NCBI GenBank assembly: GCA_002336815.1
Contig: DDEU01000049.1
Location: forward strand, 7,481-13,170
Length of the DNA stretch: 5,690 nucleotides
Source of the DNA: Chitinophagaceae bacterium UBA1946
GTDB lineage: Bacteria > Bacteroidota > Bacteroidia > Chitinophagales > Chitinophagaceae
Direction of reading: 5' to 3'
Notes under the pieces: model-generated
The model's database searches: none
Seen by the model: only the letters and a program-made list of their open reading frames with translations
Told to the model about the DNA's origin: nothing
In this document: one piece after another, positions 1 through 4,195 of the stretch
How the letters are laid out: every line of letters starts with the position of its first letter
Position numbering within the stretch: the first letter of the stretch is position 1
Translations under genes and position numbers: made by a program

Positions 1-569
1 AGAAAATCCACCAGGTCTTTAAAATTTAAAAATGCATGAAATGCGATCAGCGGCAAGGTTAAACACATACAAAAGAACATACCCGTGACCACCCAAAAAG
101 AAGAGTCAGATAGCACGCTGCCACGTGAACTATTAGCAAATAGTTTATAATAATAGATACAGCATAGAACAAAATGGCCCGAATTAGCAATTGCAAAGAT
201 CAACATCGGTCTTTTAAAAAAATCGATGCTTACTGCAGTAGTCAGCAACAAAAACGAAGTGCAGGAAAATATAATTGTGGTCCTGTCTTTTACGACTGGA
301 TATCTTATTTCCAGGATAAAAACAGTCAATAAAAAAAAATGCGGCACAGATGACAAATAATTGACTTTAGCTACAAACGTTTCAGTTAATGATTGAGAAA
401 AATTCTGGCAAATTGAAATACAGGAAAGAGAAAAAGTAATAAATCCATAGTAAAAAAGAAGTTTGAGATTTCCCCGGATGGAATACTTGAAAAATATGTG
501 CAGGCTAACAAAAAAACTGGCCATCATTGTTAAATCCTGAAGCCATCTTATGACAAGATACAAATTCAT
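1..569 (-). CDS. Multi-spanning membrane protein, C-terminus beyond window edge
   Basis: Reading the minus strand from the ATG at 569-567, the frame stays open for 189 codons to the left edge, so the protein is cut off at its C-terminus. It begins MNLYLVIRWLQDL. About six hydrophobic stretches are visible, near residues 10-27, 36-54, 70-86, 98-115, 122-143 and 157-182, separated by short basic or polar loops (KYSIRGN, RYPVVKDR, FKRP). There is no cleavable signal peptide. The segment YYYKLF followed by DSSFWVVTGMFF and a TLPL turn resembles a group of roughly 220-residue inner-membrane proteins of unknown function that I recall from Bacteroidota, some near sensor kinases; that link is from memory. 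No catalytic motif is visible. It is divergent from the exported protein gene at 1012, across a 442-base spacer. No good Shine-Dalgarno site precedes the start, which is common in this phylum. The frame and membrane nature are clear; the function is unknown. Confidence 0.75.
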   Translation of the reverse strand, partial: MNLYLVIRWLQDLTMMASFFVSLHIFFKYSIRGNLKLLFYYGFITFSLSCISICQNFSQSLTETFVAKVNYLSSVPHFFLLTVFILEIRYPVVKDRTTIIFSCTSFLLLTTAVSIDFFKRPMLIFAIANSGHFVLCCIYYYKLFANSSRGSVLSDSSFWVVTGMFFCMCLTLPLIAFHAFLNFKDLVDF

Positions 570-656
570 GATGAATGATTTGAAACGATTCCTTCTTAAA
601 CCCCGGGCCGATCAGCACTTATCCATACAATGCTAAGCTATTTTCCAGTCTTCCAA

Positions 657-693
657 AAAAGAAAAATACCCTAAAAACTGTAGTTTTTCTTTT
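657..693. promoter_or_regulatory. AT-rich dyad with two mutually exclusive pairings
   Basis: AAAAACT (673-679) and AGTTTTT (682-688) form a perfect inverted repeat around GT. AAAAGAAAAA (657-666) is also the exact complement of TTTTTCTTTT (684-693). The two pairings share bases 684-688 and cannot form together. The site lies about 90-125 bases upstream of the leftward membrane protein start, consistent with an operator or leader element, but its function is inferred. It includes GTAGTTTT, an 8-mer found again near 2091 and, as its complement, at 2995. Confidence 0.4.
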
Positions 694-729
694 GCAAATC
701 GCTCAAACGCCGATGTATGTTTGCACCAT

Positions 730-837
730 CAAATGGTATTGATAAAAGCCCGTCCTGGCTGGATAAATAAGAGGGCATTGATTACAGGCGCCTGTTTTCT
801 CTCTGTACACTTCATAAAACTTTATCAATACCACTTG
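730..837. repeat. 108-base element bounded by 17-base inverted repeats
   Basis: CAAATGGTATTGATAAA (730-746) is the reverse complement of 821-837 at 16 of 17 positions, with 13 contiguous matches (734-746 with 821-833). Between the arms lie a GCCC/GGGC pair (748-751 with 773-776) and a perfect 12-base palindrome, ACAGGCGCCTGT (784-795). As RNA this could fold as a long closing stem with two internal hairpins. As DNA it could be a tiny non-coding mobile element or a regulatory site. I see no clear target-site duplication flanking it. Confidence 0.5.
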
Positions 838-898
838 TTTTAAACCGTTTGACTCCTCCATACCATTTGCCAGGCTTTCCCGAAACCGAATTTAAAAA

Positions 899-928
899 TT
901 GCAGAATGAAGATTCTGTAAACTTTTTT
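899..928 (+). terminator. Weak AT-rich hairpin followed by T-run
   Basis: CAGAAT (902-907) pairs with ATTCTG (912-917) around a GAAG loop. The stem extends by a G-T wobble and two T-A pairs to 899-920. Six Ts follow at 923-928. It lies 84-113 bases upstream of the exported protein start, so it could be a leader hairpin, an attenuator or a weak terminator. The stem has little GC, so confidence is low. Confidence 0.25.
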
Positions 929-1011
929 CCTTGTCATCGACAGTTGAGTGGCAATATTTCTTATCCACCCAATGGATGCATGGTCCATCTTTTAAAAGAC
1001 TTTCACTTTTT

Positions 1012-1518
1012 ATGAAGAAGATATTTTGTTTACTACTGCAGATATTCTTTGCACTGCCAGCCACGAGCCAGCATATTCGGCTGCCTGCAATAAAGGAAGA
1101 CTGTCAGGCAATTTTCCCGGAGTTTTGCAGTTTTGAATTCAACAATTTTGTTTTTCACCGTTTAGACTTCGCCTGCGAAAGAGGCTTCAGAATAAGTTTT
1201 GAAGAAGGCTGCTGGAAAAGCAGCTCTATTTACGATACTCCCTGCATCTTTACTAACCGTCATGTGAAGATCCTGGTTGTACTGTATGAAAAATATGCCC
1301 GCTGTTTTTTTCCGCTTGCACTTACCCTTCAACCGGGCTATGTGGCCAAAGATTCTGCTTTTTTAACTCTGGATAGCTCCTTTGCTCTAAACAGAAAAAG
1401 GGGGAAAATATTATTTATTCCGGGCGATTACCCGGTTAGGCCTGGCGCCGGTTCACTCATAATCGACCTGCCCATACAAGAGGAAACCATACCCGTTAAA
1501 ACTATCACGGCACTTTAA
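1012..1518 (+). CDS. Small exported cysteine-rich protein of unknown function
   Basis: The frame encodes 168 residues from the ATG at 1012. I chose this start because it opens a classic signal peptide: MKK, a hydrophobic core (IFCLLLQIFFAL), then PATSQ, which fits signal peptidase I cleavage just before Gln20, a common Bacteroidota arrangement. The same frame extends upstream to an ATG near 976 and a TTG at 931, but those starts bury the signal. The mature part of about 149 residues carries six cysteines (in EDCQ, EFCS, FACE, EGCW, TPCI, ARCF), all in its first two thirds, enough for three disulfides in the periplasm. The C-terminal third (GKILFIPGDYPVRPGAGS, then SLIIDLP) looks beta-rich. 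No lipobox, membrane anchor or sorting domain is visible. I do not recognise a family. It is AT-rich like the membrane protein gene it diverges from, and no terminator follows closely; the first good one is at 1763-1804. Confidence 0.65.
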   Translation: MKKIFCLLLQIFFALPATSQHIRLPAIKEDCQAIFPEFCSFEFNNFVFHRLDFACERGFRISFEEGCWKSSSIYDTPCIFTNRHVKILVVLYEKYARCFFPLALTLQPGYVAKDSAFLTLDSSFALNRKRGKILFIPGDYPVRPGAGSLIIDLPIQEETIPVKTITAL

Positions 1519-1724
1519 GAACAGAGTTATTGAAGGATGTCACCGGCTTGAAAATGCCTCAACGTCATATTAGTAATTATGGAGAGCAAAAAGCTGTCAT
1601 TCCCAATTCACGGGAAAAAAAACAAAAAAAATGGGATTTTTCTTTTATTCCAGCTTCCACACCAATATAATTTTGAATATTCCAATCAGGTAAAGTCCCT
1701 ATAAACATTTTATCACCCTTAGCA

Positions 1725-1763
1725 ACCTGTACATATAAGCAGGCAATTAATATTACCTGTACA
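1725..1763 (+). repeat. Direct repeat of ACCTGTACA, 30 bases apart
   Basis: ACCTGTACA occurs at 1725-1733 and again at 1755-1763, exactly 30 bases start to start, or about three helical turns. Each copy ends in the palindrome TGTACA. The spacing would suit a regulator binding one face of the DNA, but no adjacent gene or promoter confirms this. Confidence 0.35.
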
Positions 1764-1804
1764 AAAAAAGACGTGCCCGGCATAGAGCTGCGGCACACTT
1801 TTTT
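1763..1804. terminator. Intrinsic terminator, probably bidirectional
   Basis: GTGCC (1773-1777) pairs with GGCAC (1792-1796). After a two-base bulge, GCA (1780-1782) pairs with TGC (1789-1791) around a six-base loop, giving an eight-pair GC-rich stem. Six Ts follow at 1799-1804 and seven As precede at 1763-1769, so it could stop transcription from either side. It is the first good terminator after the exported protein gene, about 245 bases past its stop codon. Confidence 0.6.
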
Positions 1805-1909
1805 GAGGGTCAGGCAGGAACGAAAAATCACCCTGCCAAACGGCAATAAATCACCCTCCAAAATACCGTTAAAATACCCTTTGCCGGGTGAAAACGAAAG
1901 TTGAATTTT

Positions 1910-1935
1910 ATCCCGGTTTCGGGATTGGATTTTTT
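1910..1935 (+). terminator. Short hairpin with T-run, possible terminator
   Basis: ATCCCG (1910-1915) pairs with CGGGAT (1920-1925) around a GTTT loop, and six Ts lie at 1930-1935, four bases after the stem. It is weaker than the terminator immediately downstream at 1941-1972. The two together could form tandem terminators or the 3' end of a small RNA. Confidence 0.35.
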
Positions 1936-1940
1936 CGTCT

Positions 1941-1972
1941 AAACAGGCCTCATGGTAAGATGGGGCCTTTTT
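1941..1972 (+). terminator. Strong intrinsic terminator without an adjacent gene
   Basis: AGGCCTCAT (1945-1953) pairs with ATGGGGCCT (1960-1968) over nine pairs, including one T-G wobble, with a six-base loop (GGTAAG). An unbroken T-run at 1968-1972 follows. The minus-strand side has only three Ts, so it acts on rightward transcripts. The nearest upstream plus-strand gene ends 426 bases earlier, beyond another terminator, so it may end an unannotated RNA or insulate the response regulator from read-through. Confidence 0.7.
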
Positions 1973-1997
1973 AGTGGAACCGGCTGCAACGAATCCG

Positions 1998-2028
1998 GTT
2001 GAAAATAATTGTGCAATTTATACGTTAT
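1998..2028 (+). promoter_or_regulatory. Possible promoter for the response regulator transcript
   Basis: GTTG (1998-2001), a 19-base spacer and TACGTTAT (2021-2028) partly match the Bacteroidota primary sigma pattern TTTG, about 19-21 bases, TAnnTTTG. A dyad, AATTG-TG-CAATT (2007-2018), lies within the spacer. It sits just after the terminator at 1941-1972. The -7 match lacks the final TG, so this is tentative. If used, transcription would start near 2035, giving the response regulator mRNA a leader of about 145 bases. Confidence 0.25.
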
Positions 2029-2176
2029 GGATGAAGTACTTAGAAGGCAGAAAACTTATCCACCGTATTTTCCGCATCTCAAAAGAAAACGTAGTTTTAC
2101 CAAAATATTTGAAGAAAATATAAAGAACTTGCGGTCTTACGTTAGTACAACACCTATGATAAACTTCAAACCATAA
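2027..2176 (+). CDS. Possible 49-residue basic small protein or leader ORF
   Basis: An ATG at 2027 opens a 49-codon frame, MDEVLRRQKTYPPYFPHLK and onward, ending at TAA 2174-2176, five bases before the response regulator ATG. It is rich in Arg and Lys and has no signal peptide, membrane segment or motif that I recognise. Supporting points are its placement between a terminator and the next gene on the same strand, and the tight spacing to the next start, which would allow translational coupling. Against it, the length is near what chance allows, no ribosome binding site is visible, and the promoter I can suggest would start transcription inside it. An internal ATG at 2156 would give only a six-codon version. 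It may simply be untranslated leader. Confidence 0.25.
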   Translation: MDEVLRRQKTYPPYFPHLKRKRSFTKIFEENIKNLRSYVSTTPMINFKP

Positions 2177-2181
2177 TCAAA

Positions 2182-2868
2182 ATGCCTACGAACCACACAG
2201 AACCGATCAAAGTATTGATAACAGACGACCATGTACTCTACCGGGCAGGGGTAAAAACAGCCCTCAGCGCCAAAAAAGACGTGAAAGTGATCGCCGAGGC
2301 CGATAACGGCATGCACCTGCTCAATATGCTGAAGATGATACAGCCCGATGTGATCCTGCTGGATATACAAATGCCTGTAATGGACGGCATTGGCGCATTG
2401 CCCGAAATAAAAAAGAACTGGCCAAACATAAAAGTGATCATGCTTACCATGATGGACGATCACAGTATGATCACCAAACTCATGGAACTGGGTGCCAACA
2501 GCTACCTCAGTAAAACCAGCGACAGCGAAGTGATCTACGAAGCCATCAAAACCTGCTACGAACAGGAATATTTCTTTAATGCGCTTACCAACAAGGCATT
2601 GCTGAACAACCTGAAGACGAAGAACAACATGACACCGCAAAAAATGGTGCAGGCAGAAGCCAATCTTACCGATAAGGAAATGCTGATCCTGCGCCTGATG
2701 TGCGAAGAAAAAAGCACGAAGGAAATTGCAGATATCGTAGAACTCAGTCCACGTACGGTAGAAGCCATCCGGGACAAACTAAAAGTAAAGACAGGCGCCA
2801 AGAGTACCGCAGGCCTCATACTCTATGCCGTTAAAAATAATATTCTTGACGAGGATACCGCCCGTTAA
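2182..2868 (+). CDS. NarL/FixJ-type response regulator transcription factor
   Basis: This 228-residue protein has the standard two-domain layout. The receiver domain (about residues 9-125) shows the acidic pair D15-D16, the phosphoacceptor D61 in ILLDIQMP, the switch threonine T89 in MLTM, and the conserved lysine K111 in SYLSKTSDS. A linker of about 35 residues leads to a LuxR-type helix-turn-helix (about 162-218), with LTDKEMLILRLM, the STKEIADIVELSPRTVEAIRDKL recognition region (written here only to mark residues 178-200) and KTGAKS. All phosphorylation residues are intact, so it should be activated by a histidine kinase and bind DNA as a dimer in the cytoplasm. The pattern matches a response regulator family common in Chitinophagaceae. 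No kinase gene is next to it in the window, so it is an orphan here. The ATG at 2182 follows an AT-rich leader without a Shine-Dalgarno site, and a terminator follows 25 bases after the stop. Its targets and signal are unknown. Confidence 0.95.
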   Translation: MPTNHTEPIKVLITDDHVLYRAGVKTALSAKKDVKVIAEADNGMHLLNMLKMIQPDVILLDIQMPVMDGIGALPEIKKNWPNIKVIMLTMMDDHSMITKLMELGANSYLSKTSDSEVIYEAIKTCYEQEYFFNALTNKALLNNLKTKNNMTPQKMVQAEANLTDKEMLILRLMCEEKSTKEIADIVELSPRTVEAIRDKLKVKTGAKSTAGLILYAVKNNILDEDTAR

Positions 2869-2893
2869 TGAGATCAATAAGGTTTGAACCAGC

Positions 2894-2920
2894 AGCCCGC
2901 CATTGGCGGGTTTGTTGTTT
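2894..2920 (+). terminator. Intrinsic terminator of the response regulator gene
   Basis: CCCGCC (2896-2901) pairs with GGCGGG (2905-2910) around an ATT loop, extended outward by G-T and A-T pairs, and followed by TTTGTTGTTT. The stem begins 25 bases after the response regulator stop codon, so that gene is probably transcribed alone. Confidence 0.85.
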
Positions 2921-3219
2921 GATGCAGTACCGCCAATAAGAGGGCAATATGGACGAGATAAAGGGAAGTCAAGTTTTAAAAACCTGACTTCCCGAAAACT
3001 ACCCCTACGAATGCGCCAGGAAAGCCCTATCTCTCCTGCCCGACTAAAACATACACATATCGCTATCACTGTTGGCTACCACCCGGCGTAAGCAAAACCG
3101 TCCGTTGCATCAATTTTCGCACCGGATGCCCCAGTCATGGCCAGTTGATAACAATGCAGGTACTGCAGTTAGCCTTAACAAAATGCCGGAAGCAACGGCC
3201 TCCCCGTTAACTTTGACCC
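2921..3219. other. Intergenic region between response regulator and pabC-like gene
   Basis: About 300 bases without a convincing gene. It holds a strong 31-base hairpin (2963-2993), immediately followed by GAAAACTACCCCTACG, and probably the promoter of the pabC-like gene, which I could not place. Short open frames crossing the stretch (2903-3091 and 3072-3284) begin inside the terminator or run into the pabC-like gene in another frame, and look like chance. Confidence 0.6.
2963..2993. repeat. Strong inverted repeat, 9+4 base-pair stem
   Basis: GGGAAGTCA (2963-2971) pairs perfectly with TGACTTCCC (2985-2993). After one A-C mismatch, GTTT pairs with AAAC, leaving a three-base loop. There is no T-run on the plus strand; on the minus strand the stem is followed only by TTT, so at best it is a weak leftward terminator. 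It could equally be an operator or a repeated genomic element. Confidence 0.6.
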
Positions 3220-4059
3220 ATGAACCATTTTATTTACAACGGAAAGATCTTAAAAGATGGCAGCCCCGTAGCAGGCGCCGGTAACCGGGGGCTCCGTTAT
3301 GGCGACGGTGTATTCGAAACCATGAAAATGCTGGATGGAAAACTGCAACTGGAAAATGAACATTTTGCCCGCCTTTGGAAGGGAATGGTTACACTCGGCT
3401 TTGATATACCCAAACATTTTAGCCCGGAGCAATTAAGCACACTCCTGCTTACCCTGGCCCAAAAAAATGGGCATGCGGCTGCAGCCCGAGTGCGCCTGCA
3501 GGTATTCAGGGGCGATGGCGGCCTCTACGATGCTGCCAGCCACCATCCACACTATACCATCCAAACCTGGGCCCTGCCCGAAGGAAACGGCCAGTTGAAC
3601 AGCAATGGGCTGCTGGTGGGTTTTTACAGGGATGCGGTCAAAAGCTGTGATACACTGGCCAACCTCAAACACAACAACTTCCTGCCCTACGTGATGGCGG
3701 CCCTCCATGCAAAAAAAGAAAAATGGAACGATGCCCTGCTGCTGAACAGCAGTGGCCATGTATGCGACAGTACCATCGCCAACCTCTTTATCGTAAAAAA
3801 TGAACAGGTGTTCACCCCGGCCCTTAACCAGGGCTGCGTGGCCGGCGTGATGCGCAGGCAGGTGATCCACCAGCTAAAAGACGGCCCCCTGGCAGTAACG
3901 GAAAGGGCCATCAGCCCGGAAGAGATCCTGCAGGCAGACGAAGTATTTTTGACCAACAGCATCCAGTATATCCGCTGGGTAAAAAGCATCGAAAACGCAG
4001 CCTACGGTAACAGCACCATCCAAAAAATTTATGCTGCCCTGCTGCCAACCATTGCATAG
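3220..4059 (+). CDS. pabC: Class IV aminotransferase-fold enzyme, probable 4-amino-4-deoxychorismate lyase
   Basis: This 279-residue protein belongs to fold-type IV PLP enzymes and has the usual length. Landmarks in order: the N-terminal strand NHFIYNGKIL, the GLRYGDGVFET signature (residues 24-34), the Schiff-base lysine K150 in LANLKHNN, the DALLLNSSGHVCDSTIANLF cofactor-binding region (171-190), GCVAGVMRR (205-213), and LQADEVFLTNSIQYIRWVKS near the C-terminus. That last motif resembles the LQADEMVICNALM region of E. coli PabC more than the corresponding part of branched-chain aminotransferases, so I favour the lyase, which cleaves aminodeoxychorismate to p-aminobenzoate and pyruvate for folate synthesis in the cytoplasm. 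D183 stands where a glutamate usually contacts the PLP ring nitrogen. A D-amino-acid or branched-chain aminotransferase remains possible, and no pabA or pabB is in view. The start is supported by the conserved N-terminal strand, not by a ribosome binding site. Confidence 0.8.
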   Translation: MNHFIYNGKILKDGSPVAGAGNRGLRYGDGVFETMKMLDGKLQLENEHFARLWKGMVTLGFDIPKHFSPEQLSTLLLTLAQKNGHAAAARVRLQVFRGDGGLYDAASHHPHYTIQTWALPEGNGQLNSNGLLVGFYRDAVKSCDTLANLKHNNFLPYVMAALHAKKEKWNDALLLNSSGHVCDSTIANLFIVKNEQVFTPALNQGCVAGVMRRQVIHQLKDGPLAVTERAISPEEILQADEVFLTNSIQYIRWVKSIENAAYGNSTIQKIYAALLPTIA

Positions 4060-4195
4060 CAGCGTTGTTACACAGTACCGGTTCGGTTTCAGGCAACAGT
4101 GGGAGCCGGGCGACTTTTATCAAGAATAGTTTTATATCATTGCAGGTAGGGCCCCGGATCTTAGCCGTACCGGCAACAAACCGTCAATTGATTCT

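Larger units (their letters stand above)
570..1011. other. Divergent intergenic region, 442 bases
   Basis: This spacer separates the leftward membrane protein gene from the rightward exported protein gene and should hold both promoters. It contains an AT-rich dyad (657-693), a pair of 17-base inverted repeats enclosing a 12-base palindrome (730-837), and a weak AT-rich hairpin with a T-run (899-928). I could not place a convincing Bacteroidota promoter (TTTG, then TAnnTTTG) for either gene. Open frames here are short or use a TTG start and have no supporting signal. Confidence 0.6.
1519..2026. other. Hairpin-rich non-coding stretch
   Basis: I see no convincing gene in these roughly 500 bases. 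A 94-codon minus-strand frame (1577-1861) and a 38-codon plus-strand frame (1554-1670) exist but show no family features, overlap each other, and in the first case cross a strong terminator hairpin. What the stretch holds is structure: hairpins at 1773-1796, 1833-1844, 1910-1925, 1945-1968 and 1978-2000, a 9-base direct repeat (1725 and 1755), and three copies of ATCACCCT. A small structured RNA is possible but is inference only. Confidence 0.5.

Noticed and set aside
931..1011. 27-codon N-terminal extension of the exported protein from a TTG start
   Set aside because: It would place about 27 polar residues before a textbook signal peptide; the ATG at 1012 gives a normal MKK signal start.
840..1064. 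74-codon minus-strand frame overlapping the exported protein start
   Set aside because: Antisense to the signal peptide region, with no protein-like features.
1554..1670. 38-codon plus-strand frame beginning MPQRHISNYG
   Set aside because: Short, runs through an A-rich tract, and has no ribosome binding site or conserved feature visible.
1577..1861. 94-codon open frame on the minus strand
   Set aside because: No recognisable domain or signal, low-complexity Phe/Lys content from A/T runs, and it crosses the strong terminator hairpin at 1763-1804. It looks like chance in AT-rich sequence.
2881..2890. GGTTTGAACC, reminiscent of a tRNA T-arm
   Set aside because: It is just a 10-base palindrome. 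There is no seven-base T-loop and no acceptor, D or anticodon arm around it.
3000..3006. TACCCCT, a match to the E. coli NarL heptamer pattern
   Set aside because: Binding preferences of E. coli NarL cannot be transferred to this distant regulator, and a single heptamer is expected by chance.
2903..3284. Two overlapping plus-strand frames between the regulator and the pabC-like gene
   Set aside because: The first begins inside the terminator hairpin and the second overlaps the pabC-like gene in another frame. Neither resembles a protein family.
4060..4195. Possible terminator or promoter between the pabC-like and photolyase genes
   Set aside because: Only short GC pairings without a T-run are visible. 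TAGTTTTA near 4127 resembles a -7 box but has no matching upstream TTTG at proper spacing.
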